Assembly (NCBI RefSeq): GCF_029168945.1 | Contig: NC_083605.1 | Coordinates: 32,625,280 to 32,689,279 of the forward strand | DNA from: Cannabis sativa | Taxonomy: Eukaryota > Streptophyta > Magnoliopsida > Rosales > Cannabaceae | Direction of reading: 5' to 3' | Length of the DNA: 64,000 bases | In this document: positions 10,408 to 20,601 of the stretch, piece by piece | Layout: every line of letters begins with the position of its first letter | How positions within the stretch are numbered: the first letter of the stretch is position 1 | Notes under the pieces: generated by a model | Told to the model about the DNA's origin: nothing | What the model saw: the letters and a program-made list of their open reading frames with translations, nothing else | Database searches by the model: none | Translations under genes and position numbers: made by a program

Positions 10408-11174
10408 TTTGAGTTGCAAATTAATTTAAATTAATACAGCTTAAATTAAATAATTTTCTTAATATTTATTGGAAAATTAATACTAAGATGGAAATAATTC
10501 AATTTATTTTCATAACCATCTAAGTATAATTTTATAAATATTACATTAAATTCTATTTAGAGTTTTATTCTAAATTTTGATATTTAATGAATATATATAT
10601 ATATATATTATAAATAATAAAAGACAATACGTTTTAAATAATGAGTTTTATTATTATTAAGATATTCGATCTCCATTGTTGGTTTTACATAGCTTTTGTT
10701 TTAGTGAGTAATCCTCCCTAATGGAGGAACGTTCATTAGCAAGTTAGCACCGTTTAATCTCGAAAGATAAGTATATTTGTAAGTGTTTTATATTAGTATT
10801 GATCACCCTAATGGTGGCGACTCTATTTGACTTACAAAATATGAAATAATGGTGGAAGCTCATGAAATAGGAATGACCTTGACTCTCGCCTAAACGGGAC
10901 AACGTCGGATTCTCTTTTCGATCGAATAAAAGGTTGCTAGAATATTTATTATTTTAGATGAGCTGACAACTCTATTCAATGGATGGTAGCTTTGACTCTC
11001 GCCTAAACGGGACACTGATATCAGTTTGTTGAAAACCTTGGAAATTATTTAGGATTGTATTTTAGTATTTTCTCTTGTCATTCCTACTTGCTATGTGCTA
11101 ATAATTTCTGAATTGGATTTTGTGTTAAACCATAATTGATTTCTATTTATTATTTTGTAGTATCCTGTATAGCC
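10408..11174 (+). other. Conserved pre-gag leader module of A
   Basis: Non-coding module present near 55320-55860 and 61680-62205 in sister elements. It starts 'gatattcgatctccattgttggt' (10661), then 'ccctaatggaggaacgttc', then two near-identical boxes GACTCTCGCCTAAACGGGAC at 10881 and 10994, 113 bp apart. It ends in a T-rich tract and TTTTGTAG (11153-11160), resembling a 3' splice site, just before the gag start. Folding or splicing may let ribosomes reach gag past a leader of over 3.6 kb; this is inference. Confidence 0.6.
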
Positions 11175-12040
11175 ATGTCAAATCCCATGTTATCACTCTT
11201 GACTGAAAATAAGCTAAATGGATCTAACTTCCCTAAATGGAATGAGAACATTAATATTGCTCTCATAGGTGAAAGTGCCCTGTTTGTGTTAACTGAGCCG
11301 TCTCCTGAACAGCCGGGTGACAATGCAACTAAAGCTGTGAAAGAGAAGTTCGAGCGTTGGCAGAATGCTAACAATAAAGCTCGATACTTCATGCTTTCCA
11401 GCATGGTTGACACCTTAAAAACAAGGTTTGCAAAAACCGACACGGCTGCAGAAATTATGACGAAGTTAATTGAGCTATTCGGTATGGCATCTATTCAGTC
11501 TCGCTTTGACGCGACTAAGAAATTCATCAATGCACAGATGGAACCCCATCAGAATGTGCGTGATCACGTTCTCCTAATGGCAAGTTATTTCCAGGTTGCC
11601 CAGAATTATAGTGCTGAAATGGATCAGACAACTCAAGTAAGCCTTATCTTGAATAGTCTGACTCCAGCTTTTCTGCCCTATACATCAAATTATGTCATGA
11701 ATAAAAAGGAGATAGACTTTCATGCTAGTCAATGACCTTCAAACATATGAAAATTTGATTGGAGACCCAAGAAGAAAGGGAGTAAACCTCAGAATTCTAG
11801 AAATGGTAATGGGACGATTAAACCTGAGGCACATGTAGCCTCTACTTCAAGACCCAAGACAAAGAAGAAGTGGAAAAATACCAAGAAGCGAGCCCAAGCT
11901 GTGAAAACAGTTAAGAACAAAAGGCTGCTGCTACTGGTGATGCACTAAAAGGAAAGTGTTTCTACTGCAATGAGAAAGGCCATTGGAAACCCCAATGTCC
12001 TAAACTTCTTACAAAGAAACAAGGTATTTCTTTCTATAAA
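11175..12040 (+). pseudogene. gag: Copia-type gag of element A, frameshifted
   Basis: Nucleocapsid precursor. The chosen start is MSNPMLSLLTENKLNG; the frame opens earlier, but this Met begins the conserved part. The 187-residue intact segment has typical Copia gag features: LNGSNFPKWNENINIALIGE (about residues 12-31), ALFVLTEP, 'QFGMASIQSRFDATKKF'-like spacing and VRDHVLLMASYF. It stops at TGA (11733-11735), but the next frame continues with VNDLQTYENLIG. Further frameshifts lead to a basic region and a zinc knuckle CFYCNEKGHWKPQC (11951-11992). At least two or three indels are needed to read it through, so it is not functional as it stands. No protease or polymerase follows. Confidence 0.85.
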
Positions 12041-13422
12041 CTGATGAGTTTTAGTGAATTATTATCCAATTGGATTATTAATTCTGGACTACTAACCTTG
12101 TTTATTTGTTTTTCTTCTTATTATAGCCCAAGCTGCTTGAACTCAGGTACTATCTTAGTGAGTTGAATCGGAAAGCTGGACAAAAGGGTGGAGTTCGTCC
12201 AAGATAAAGATGAAGCTCATTTATTCATTTATTTATTTTTGAATTAATTGTTTTAGTTTAAAAACAATTTGGATTTCGATTATTAGTTTGGGATTTTTAT
12301 TCCCTGTTTTTCTCATAATGTTGCAAAACAATTTTTCTTTAATTTTATAATTTTTATTTTACAAATAAATTGCAATTTATGAGATTGAGCTTCATCTACT
12401 TTATCTTAAACAACAATTACCAATTATATTTATATGTTTGTATGTATAAGTGTTTTTTTTTATTATTATTGGTACAAATTCTATAATATTTTAAACTCTT
12501 CATAGAGTTATTACTACATAAACACAGAAATTATTTCTATGTTTATGAATAATTGTTAATTCTAATACAATTATTAAGAATTTGTTTAATAAAAAGATCT
12601 TTTGATCTGATAGGGGTGGAGAAAAAGTTAAGAATAATATGCAGTTCAACGATCTTTTATATCTAATGAACTCTGGATTATATTCAACTCCACATAATCT
12701 CTATAACACTTAGAGAATCATGATCTTTATAACCTTTAGGGGTGGATCATAATCTCTATATACTTAGGGGTGGACTTTAATCCACATTACTCTCTGTAAC
12801 ACATATTTTCTTTAAACACGGAAGTAATATAATAAATTAGCTATTATCAGAATAAATCCTTGATCTTGATTATATGTTCCAGTTTAGTTTTACTGTTGTA
12901 ATAAATGATACCAATAAAGTTCTTTGATAATGTATCACACTACCTTAATTGAGTGGGAGAATTTTAAAATTATTTACCCATCTTCATTTGGTTGACACTG
13001 GTGATAGGAACTTAAGAACACTACTGAGAAAGCAAATCTAACCATTCATGTGCATAGAAATAACTTATCAGAATTATGAGAATAAGATAGAAGAATTCTT
13101 GCATAGTCTATTCGAATGACTTGAGCCAAGATTTCTAATCCTCATAACATTTTATGGTATCTTAATTTGGTTACTTAATCTCTAGCAAGTATTTTACACT
13201 TCAAATACTAGACTGCTATGTTGATGATTTAGTCTTAATAGAAACTTACAGTCTTAGACTAATACCATAAGTCACAACTAGATATCCCTCCAAGCAATAA
13301 GAGGTTAAAAGTATTATTTAACCAAACATCTACTATTTAGTGGGAGCTATCTGAGATGTAATCAAATAAGGAACGTTAGGAGATACACAAGAAAGATTTA
13401 TGAAAGTGATCTATATGTTAGA
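12041..13422 (+). other. 3' non-coding part of A, left of element E
   Basis: No pol motifs. Shares the block 'gataggggtggagaaaaagtta' (12611) and other AGGGGTGGA motifs (12738, 12768) with element 5 near 63121 and 63402. This shows that the non-coding 3' region is a stable part of the family, not random decay of pol. It ends at the TTAGA target (13418-13422) of element E. Confidence 0.65.
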
Positions 13423-14202
13423 TGTTGACCGAGGTTTTCGGCAACTATTAAAATATAATTATAATAATGAGCTGTAAGAAAGTGAGATGAAGACTTTTTA
13501 CGTGGTTGGGGCGTTAATGAGCCTTAGTCCACGAGCCACTACTATTAATGGATGTATTTAATACAGATTCTACACTTGAGAGAATGTTTTTCTCTTAAAT
13601 ACAGAGAATGTTCTTGGTGAGTTTTTTCTCTTCTTGCTCTTTTGCAACCAAGATTCTCGACCCCCTTAAATGAGCTTTGAGGGGGTATTTATAGTGTTTT
13701 GGTGGGGTAATCCCTAGAATTGTTCTTACACATGTGTCTGTAAGTATCCATAAAGTTGGGCATTTCCGATGAATATACCATGGGTGATGCATGGTCAAAT
13801 CCCTAGGTGCTGTAGGGTTTTTATGGAGAATGGCCTTTTTGTCTTGTGATTGACGTGACTCTTCGCAGAGTAGCCGTCGCTAGACTTAAATGATCATTAC
13901 TGTAGCGCTGCTGTTCGGGTGTTGTGCCGTCAGACTTTATTGCGTGTTACAGTCCCAACACGCTTCCTCCCATGCAGCATTAAATGCGACTTGATTTCTC
14001 GGGAGAGACCTGACACATCCCGGAGAGCCTTCATGCTATACTAGCTTCCTGGAGTACCTTGTACTCCGGGTGTCTCCTCCGGGACCCATGCTAATAGCGC
14101 TTCCAGGTGGCATAGAAAGACTTAGCAAATCTTTCCAAGTTATCTGATCCACGTGTCCCCTTTCGACAGGTCCACGTATTTTGGGCGAATTTACGAGCAA
14201 CA
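13423..14202 (-). repeat. 3' LTR of element E
   Basis: 780 bp, starts TGTTGACC and ends AGCAACA on the plus strand. Identical to the other LTR except for about four substitutions seen by eye. Contains a minus-strand TATA box. Confidence 0.95.
13686..13693 (-). promoter_or_regulatory. TATA box in the 3' LTR of E
   Basis: Reads TATAAATA on the minus strand within CACTATAAATACCCCC. The copy that would drive the genomic RNA is in the right-hand LTR at 25305-25312. Confidence 0.6.
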
Positions 14203-14219
14203 TTTACCCCCCAAGCCTT
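14203..14219 (-). other. Polypurine tract of element E
   Basis: On the minus strand AAGGCTTGGGGGGTAAA abuts the 3' LTR and would prime plus-strand DNA synthesis. It confirms minus-strand orientation of the element. Confidence 0.8.
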
Positions 14220-14634
14220 GTTTACTTAGTAAAAATAAACCAAGGCTTGTTCAAGTGTCTCCGGTTGACCCTTCGTTTCCCTAGCTCGAGTCTCGAGCGC
14301 GTGGGGGCAAATTAAATGATGTCATTTAATGCGGCGATATGCTTTTTCTAGGAATGTTTCCAGCCGCCTCCTCGGTCTTTTGATTCGACTTGGGGGCGCG
14401 TGGAGGTGTGTCTGATAATGGCATTAAATGCAGCGATTCACTTTTGCAGAGGTCGATTCGTTTCACGCCCCATGATTGATGCGGCGCATTGATGGTGTCA
14501 GACGGATGCTCAAACGTTTCCACCGCCTTAATGGCAGATTGATCTGGTCCGTTGATCTTTGGGAATTCGAATCGTGCGTTTCCCCCACCGTGCGATTGGT
14601 AGGTGAAGACGCCTGTTCCTCATGCACCTTTGCC

Positions 14635-14641
14635 TATAAAA
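14635..14641 (+). promoter_or_regulatory. TATA box of the antisense gene in E
   Basis: TATAAAA in a CTATAAAAGCC context on the plus strand, followed by a CT-rich presumptive leader and the 5' intron. It is opposite to the LTR promoter. Confidence 0.55.
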
Positions 14642-14840
14642 GCCACCACCTTTCCTTCATTTCGGTTACTTTCCATTCCTTGCCATTTCTGCTCGAATTT
14701 CCTAGAGAGAAAATTTCTCGAAGTAGCACGAACTATCTTAATACTCAGACACTTCATTCAATTTTCCAGTGTTTGATTTTGCCAGTGCTTCTCAACTCTC
14801 ACTCAACCACCTTTCAGTTCCTCCAGTTCAACAATCGACT

Positions 14841-15289
14841 GTAAGTTTCTTGCATCCTTAGATAATAACATGCTTATATTTACTTCGTTTGTTTTCTGGG
14901 TTCGCACTTAGAGGCTTCTGGGTGTGTGAGTGTTTAAGTTCTTCGAGTTCTGTTTTATGTTTACTGCATTAGTTGCAGAATCGCCATTTATCATGCCCCT
15001 GTTGTAGTTTATACAGTTCTGTTTGGAGAAGGCCATGTGTTCTTCTTTTAACAGTTGCTTAGGGCATAAGATGGCTTTTCTTTCTTTTTTTTTTTTGCGA
15101 AACCACTTTCTGCGATTTCATTGCACCCGACACTTGTTGAGGGATTCTCTCCAGAGTTTCCCAGGTGACACGTGTCCGGAGGGGGCCTCTTTCCAGCGGT
15201 TAGGGGACCCCCACTCCCTTTTTCTTGATTTAGGGTTTGGTATGGGACCTAACTGCTGGGTTTTTCTTTTTCCCTTTTGTTTTTCTCAG
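14841..15289 (+). other. Putative 5' leader intron of the antisense gene
   Basis: Donor GTAAGT follows 'caacaatcgact'. The acceptor is a strong pyrimidine tract ending TTTTCTCAG, just 8 nt before the ATG at 15298. It is T-rich, as plant introns are. The predicted 449-nt leader intron has not been tested by RNA. Confidence 0.55.
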
Positions 15290-15297
15290 AACACAAA

Positions 15298-16989
15298 ATG
15301 TCTGCTTCTGGATCAAAATCTTCTAAGAAGAAAGGGAAAAGTATGGCCACGCTGGAGGAGGTTTCTTTGGGACCCGTCGCCCAAGAGGGGTACAAGTCCC
15401 GTGCAACTGGCTGGGAAGCGGCCGAGCTTCGGTCGACCCTGACTTGTCCTCACCAGCTGGAGAATATTATTAATGTGGCTGGGATCAAACCCTCTACCTC
15501 AGGGACCTTCCACCGGCCTCCTCGCGACTCGGAGACGCCTAATCACAACTATGACGGCTTCGGGGCTTGGAGTCAGACCCATTTGATGGCCGGTGCCATG
15601 CTCCCGCTCCAAGATTACTTTGTGAATTTTCTTGTATTTGTCGGCCTTGCGCCATACCAACTTATTCCTCAAGCTTACCGCCTGCTCTCAGGCTTATTCA
15701 TTTTTTACACCGCCCGTGGCTGGGGATCTCCCAGCCCGGCGGAAATTTTATATTTTTATGAACTTGTATCCGTCCCCAAGAAAGGGGACAAACTTAAGGA
15801 TGGTTTTTATGGGTTCCGGATCCACCCTGCTAACGAGGGGATGGTTCCATATAATAGGCAGACTCATGTTAAGGAGTACCGCCACCGCTTTTTCTTCTCG
15901 TCCGGGTTCAGAGCCGTGGACCACCCGGAGCTTCTCACGGAGTGGGTGCGGATCCCACCTTACCAGCGGACGCTCCCCACTCAGGCTTTCCTTCGACGGG
16001 CCCAAGCCTTCGCCTCCTACGACCATGCCGATCTTGATGTCGGGGGCCTGGTCACCACGGAGAATTGTAGGAAGGCTAAACTTATCCTTTCTCATCAATC
16101 CGTGGATGACTCCAACCTCTCAAAGGTCATCTGCCCCAATGTGAGGGCGCCGGTTGCGGAGAAGGCCTTCCGGGATGAGCTCATTGCTACGGCAGAGAAG
16201 AAGTACCAAGATTATCTCTACCGGAAGGCCCAGGAGAAGGCGTATTCTAAGGCCCAGGCTGCCTCTGGGAGAGGGCTTCGCGTGGGGAGTCCGGTGGTGC
16301 GAAGGAGCCAAGCCATTGGCGGGAAGTCCGAGGCTAAATTTTTTGACAAGATACTTCAAGAAGAGATTGGGGGTCCTTCCGCCGGGAGGCCCCTTCGTCT
16401 TGAAGGTTCTTCTGAGAATCAGACTTCCCGGCCTCAGCCTTCAGCCCCCGAACCAAACTCGGGTGCTCCCGGTGCTAGCACTTCCGGTGCCGGTGGTAAG
16501 TCTCCCTTGATAATTCGCTATGTCCCTTCCGTTGATGAATATACCAGTCGTAGGCCCATAGGGTTCGACGAGCGTCTCCGTAGGTTTAAGATGCCGTCGA
16601 CCCGGTGGGGGGATCATTTGAAGGAATTTTATTTTACGAACTTAGGAGATTACCTAGGTCGGTCCCGGATGGGCTCCGGCCCTCCGGAACCTATTCCCTT
16701 AGGTCCGTCGGCTTACATAGCGTCCAGCTGGTTTCGGCCCTCGGACAGTTATCTTGGAGATGATGCTGCCAGCATTAAAGTTCGGGACTTTGCTAGTGCC
16801 GAATTAGGAAGTTCGGGTAGGAGTAGCTTATTTGCTGCATCTTTTATAAGCGGTTCCTCACGAACTTCTAACACTTGCTTATTTTTTGGAACAGGTACCT
16901 CCATGGATGCCATCCTGGAACAGCTTGCCGGGGTTCATACTCCCGTGGCTCCTCCGGCTTTCACCCCTCTCCCCCGGCTCCTTCCTTGA
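15298..16989 (+). CDS. Antisense gene of E, N-terminal part (Transposase_28-like protein)
   Basis: Starts MSASGSKSSKKKGKS, chosen because the ATG follows the predicted leader acceptor. Residues about 102-137 (LPLQDYFVNFLVFVGLAPYQ then LIPQAYRLLSGLFIFY) match the pattern I know from the Pfam family Transposase_28 ('putative gypsy type transposon'), found in plant Gypsy elements. The role of that family is unknown; no catalytic site is evident. The rest is basic and Ser/Pro/Gly-rich. A 78-bp in-frame intron is possible at 16817-16894 (branch-like CTAAC, acceptor GGAACAG). Near 16950-16985, a C-rich stretch, the frame must shift to continue into the next part, so this copy probably has an indel there. 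Confidence 0.65.
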   Translation: MSASGSKSSKKKGKSMATLEEVSLGPVAQEGYKSRATGWEAAELRSTLTCPHQLENIINVAGIKPSTSGTFHRPPRDSETPNHNYDGFGAWSQTHLMAGAMLPLQDYFVNFLVFVGLAPYQLIPQAYRLLSGLFIFYTARGWGSPSPAEILYFYELVSVPKKGDKLKDGFYGFRIHPANEGMVPYNRQTHVKEYRHRFFFSSGFRAVDHPELLTEWVRIPPYQRTLPTQAFLRRAQAFASYDHADLDVGGLVTTENCRKAKLILSHQSVDDSNLSKVICPNVRAPVAEKAFRDELIATAEKKYQDYLYRKAQEKAYSKAQAASGRGLRVGSPVVRRSQAIGGKSEAKFFDKILQEEIGGPSAGRPLRLEGSSENQTSRPQPSAPEPNSGAPGASTSGAGGKSPLIIRYVPSVDEYTSRRPIGFDERLRRFKMPSTRWGDHLKEFYFTNLGDYLGRSRMGSGPPEPIPLGPSAYIASSWFRPSDSYLGDDAASIKVRDFASAELGSSGRSSLFAASFISGSSRTSNTCLFFGTGTSMDAILEQLAGVHTPVAPPAFTPLPRLLP

Positions 16990-17657
16990 AGGTTCCTTCC
17001 GGCGCTCCCCCCGAAACCATTGACTTAGTGGATGACGAGGAGGTGCTTCCGGGAGAAGGCCAAGGGAAAGGGTGGGACTTCTCGGAGGAAGCCGCTGAGG
17101 GTACTGGAGAGCCTCAAGCCCTTCCAGTGGTAGCAGAGGAGGACGAGGAGGAGCCTGAAGTGGCTCTGATTCGCAAGCGTAAGGGCAAGATGATTGCCCA
17201 GGACGAGCCGAAGAGGCCTCGGAGGGCCGACACTCCTGCTCATGGCCTAGACGGCGGGGTTTCCCCGATGGAGGAAAATCCTGCTCCTCCCCACATTGAT
17301 CTTACCCCGATTCCGGGGGATGAGGTGAGGCAGGAGCTTCGCATAGCCAAACACAACTATGCTATGGACGAGTACTCCCGGGGGTATGCCGAAGTGGAGG
17401 CCCTTAGGAGGATTCTGCGAGCTGAGGTTGAGGCGAGCATCAACCACCCGGACTATCACGATCCGTGGAACCTCAACCTGGACCCCTTAACGGATTGGTT
17501 CCGTCCCCTCCTAGGGCCCACTTTGGCTCCCTTTGCCGCGGAGATGACCGGTGAGTTCGCTTCTCAGCTTACACGTTGTGCGCCCAAGCGGTTCGCCACT
17601 TGTGCTTCCTTGAACTCTATCTTCCAGGTCCAGGACCTCAGCCATTCTCTCACAGTG
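16987..17657 (+). CDS. Antisense gene of E, central acidic part
   Basis: Continues the gene in another frame (LKVPSGAPPETIDLVDDEEV onward). It has an acidic run with a Glu/Asp stretch (EEDEEEPEVAL), then a basic nuclear-signal-like segment (IRKRKGKM, EPKRPRR), then a probable helical segment ending in VQDLSHSLTV. It ends at a consensus donor GTAAGT (17658). The change of frame from the previous part is best explained by a small indel in the C-rich stretch near 16970; an unrecognised splice is the alternative. A second GTGAGT...TTCCAG pair at 17551-17627 would break the frame and is not adopted. Confidence 0.6.
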
Positions 17658-17752
17658 GTAAGTACTTTGCAATTTTTTGCGTTTCCTTTTTGTTGTTTGT
17701 ATTTTGTTTTCTTCCTTTGAGAAATTTTTTCTTATACCTCGTTATGGTTCAG
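17658..17752 (+). other. Intron in the antisense gene of E
   Basis: 95 nt, T-rich, donor GTAAGT and acceptor GGTTCAG. Removing it joins ...SHSLTV to LAAEAGRLSRN in phase 0, although the two exons lie in different genomic frames. This is the best-supported intron of the gene. Confidence 0.7.
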
Positions 17753-18427
17753 CTTGCTGCTGAGGCTGGTCGCCTCTCCAGGAACATCATAAACCATGGC
17801 TTCGCTCTGTCCGACTTTGGGGACATGAACGACGTCAGGAAGGTCCTCCAAGACCTCACAGCGGAGAGGCAGATCTACCAGGAGGCTGCCGAGCGCCAGG
17901 AGGCAGCGGCCAAGGCCAAGGAAGAGGAGGCCCACCGGAGGGAGGCTCAGGCGGAGGCCATGATCCGGGACGAGGCCCAGCGGAGAGACAGGATGGAGGC
18001 CCATCATCAGGAGGAACTAAGGGCTCAAACCGAGGCTGTCGAGAAGGCCAGGCGAGATCTCCGGGAGGCCAGGGAGGCTTTGGATGAAATGGCCGCCAAG
18101 GTGAGGTCTCTAGAGGAGACTCACCAGTCGGATATCGAATCCAAGGCCGCTCTAGCTGCAGAGTTGAAGGAGCTTAGGGAATACAAAGATCAGTCTACCA
18201 GGAAGGCCAAGAGGGCCGAGCTCCTTTCTCCTGTCTCCTGCGCCCGGTGCCCGAAGCGCTTTGATGATGGTGTCTACATGGCTTGGGCCACCAATGATCA
18301 GAGTATCAAGCTTACTTTTTATCCCAAACCCGAGGACATGATTGCCAAATTTCGGGAAAAGAAGAAGAGGCTTGATGCTGAGCTTGAGGCACGGATTGGA
18401 CCTCGTCTTCCACCGCGGGCTGACTGA
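17753..18427 (+). CDS. Antisense gene of E, C-terminal coiled-coil part
   Basis: The last exon encodes about 224 residues: a long charged coiled coil (roughly the first 160 residues, Glu/Ala/Arg-rich with heptad-like Leu and Ala), then a short globular tail with CARCPKRFDDGVYMAW and FYPKPEDMIAKF, ending at TGA. Coiled-coil C-termini are common in Transposase_28-type proteins. The gene ends convergently with pol, whose stop is about 550 bp further right on the opposite strand. The role is unknown. A nucleic-acid or Gag partner is conceivable but not shown. Confidence 0.65.
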   Translation, partial: LAAEAGRLSRNIINHGFALSDFGDMNDVRKVLQDLTAERQIYQEAAERQEAAAKAKEEEAHRREAQAEAMIRDEAQRRDRMEAHHQEELRAQTEAVEKARRDLREAREALDEMAAKVRSLEETHQSDIESKAALAAELKELREYKDQSTRKAKRAELLSPVSCARCPKRFDDGVYMAWATNDQSIKLTFYPKPEDMIAKFREKKKRLDAELEARIGPRLPPRAD

Positions 18428-18976
18428 GCTGCCGTATTATTGACCCAGATTCTACCCGTTCTTCTTATAACTTTTTTTTTTGTACATACTTGCTGCTGCC
18501 TTAGAACAATTTACATATAGGCGGCAGCTTTTATTTGAAGGGGAGACAATTATATCTTAAGGCCTGTCCCCGGGCCATTTACATGTGTATGACCTACCCT
18601 TCGGGCTAGGATATTTTTTTTCTTATATATATGCGATCTTTATTTGTCACACTTAGGTATTTTAACCTGTCCTTTGGCTCAGGGCTTTTATACTTACGCT
18701 CTTTATTTTTGCGCATATTTTTTGACCTGCCCTTTGGGTCAGGATATTTTATTTAGATTGACCTGCCCTTTGGGTCAGGATATTTTACTTAGATTGACAT
18801 GCCCTTTGGGTCAAGATATTTTACTTAGTTTGTTTTTGTTTGTCCGTGCGGTATACCCTAGTACCCCCCTGAGTGGCATAGAAACTTTGTTTTTAAGGCA
18901 CTCAGTTTTATTTAATATAGAGGAGGCATACATTTGGACGGTACAAACCCTTTGAACAAAATCTAAGTTTAATTCG
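18428..18976. repeat. Intergenic region of E with a ~36-bp tandem repeat
   Basis: Lies between the convergent stops of the antisense gene and pol. It contains tandem units of the type GACCTGCCCTTTGGGTCAGG + ATATTTTACTTAGATT. Three well-preserved units lie at about 18724-18830, with decayed units upstream near 18590 and 18665. Tat elements are known to hold tandem repeats between pol and the 3' LTR, and some have seeded genomic satellites. Confidence 0.75.
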
Positions 18977-20601
18977 CTACTGGTAATATTTTCTGAGGTG
19001 ATCGGCATTCCAGGCTCTTGGGACAGTAGTTTCGTCCATTCTTTTCAGTTTGTAAGTGCCAGAACCGATTTCGTCCTCGATTTCATATGGTCCTTCCCAA
19101 TTTGGTCCAAGTACCCCCACTCCGGGTTCTTGGGTGGCTGGGAAAACCCTTCTTAGGACCATATCCCCAATAGCGAACTTTCTATTTTTAACCTTGGAGT
19201 TAAAATACTTGGTCACCTTCTTTTGATAAGCAGCCATCCGTATTTGGGACTCATCCCGGAGTTCTTCGACTTGATCCAGAGCCTCTTGGAGCAGGGCCTG
19301 ATTGGTGGCCGGATCATAAGTCGTCCTCCTGTGGGATGGGAATAATGTTTCCACCGGGACCATTGCTTCACAACCGTATGCCATTGAGAACGGCGAGTGA
19401 CCGGTTGTGGTTCTGGGGGTCGTCCGGTAGGCCCACAATACCCTTGGCAATTCTTCAGGCCAGTTATTTTTACGTGCCAGCACCTTCTTTTCAAGGTGAC
19501 CTTTAGGATTTTATTGACTGCTTCCGCCTGGCCGTTTGTTTGAGGCCGGGCTACCGCGGAGAAGCTTTTTACCACTCCGTGTTGGTTGCAAAAGTCAGTA
19601 AATTCCTCGCAATCAAATTGCTTTCCATTGTCTGAGACTATCTTGTGAGGCAAGTCGTATCGACACACTATGTTTTTGATAACAAAGTCCAACGCCTTCT
19701 TAGCAGTTATTGTCTTCATAGGCTCAGCCTCTGTCCACTTGGTGAAGTAGTCCACTGCTACTATTGCATACTTTACCCCTCCTTTTCCCGTAGGTAGAGA
19801 CCCGATGAGATCTATTCCCCAGACCGCGAAGGGCCAGGGGCTGGTCATCAAAGTGATCTCATTTGGAGGGGCTCTCGGTATGTTCGCGTACCTTTGGCAC
19901 GAGTCACACTTTTGGACATAGTCTATACAATCTTTTTTCATTGTTGGCCAGAAGTACCCCTGCCTCAATATTTTCTTTGAGAGGCTGGGTCCTCCCGTAT
20001 GATCTCCATAAAACCCTTCATGGACCTCCAGCATGATTTGTCTAGCTTCAGGGTCCGATACACACCTTAAATAAGGCATGCTGAGTCCTCTCCGGTAGAG
20101 AATTTGATCCATCATTACATAACGATGAGCCTGATACTGAATCTTTCGAGACAGTGCCCTCTCTTGGGGCAACTCACCTGTGGTTATGTATTTTATGATG
20201 GGGACCATCCAGCTGGGTTCTTGCCCAACCGTTTGTGTGGTCTCTTTTATTTTGATGCTTGGCTCTGCCAAGCGTTCCACTGGTACTACCCCCAGCTCTT
20301 CGATTTCGCTGTCCGAGGCTAACTTAGCCAGACAGTCCGCATGAGCGTTCTTTTCTCGGGGGATTCTATCTATTTTATGGTCCGTGAATTCGTGGAGTAG
20401 TTCTCGGACTATTGTTACGTACGCGGCCATCCTTTCGCCGCGAGTTTGGTATTCTCCGGAAACTTGGTTTACGACCAGGTGAGAATCGCTGTAGACTTCC
20501 ACCCTCTTGGCTCCTACAGCTTTAGCCAATTTTAGCCCTGCTATCAGGGCCTCATATTCGGCTTCATTATTCGAAGCTGTGAAGTTGAATCGGAGTGCTG
20601 C
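18977..20601 (-). pseudogene. pol: 3' part of pol of E: end of RNase H and integrase
   Basis: Continues the polyprotein in frame after a TAG at 20602-20604 (CAG to TAG would explain it). The first residues complete the RNase H fold ([25 protein letters not shown]). Integrase follows: an HHCC finger ([11 protein letters not shown] ... CDSCQRY), the core with D in AVDYFTKW, D in VSDNGKQFD, and E in [10 protein letters not shown] one-base deletion in an A run at about 19490 shifts the frame; the remainder, [20 protein letters not shown] to the end WNADHLRKYYQ, reads in the next frame. Apart from these two lesions the sequence looks well preserved. Confidence 0.9.

Noticed and set aside
13595..13798. 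67-residue frame present identically in both E LTRs (also at 25214)
   Set aside because: Identity is explained by recent LTR duplication. It spans the TATA region and has no protein features.
15632..16510. Alternative frames within the antisense gene
   Set aside because: Overlap the better-supported frame and show no domain similarity.
17551..17627. Possible extra intron GTGAGT...TTCCAG in the antisense gene
   Set aside because: Removing it would bring a stop just after the next junction; keeping it preserves the frame into a clean donor.
18644..18955. 103-residue frame with TCPLGQDIL repeats
   Set aside because: Translation of the tandem repeat between pol and the antisense gene; no start context, domain or splice support.
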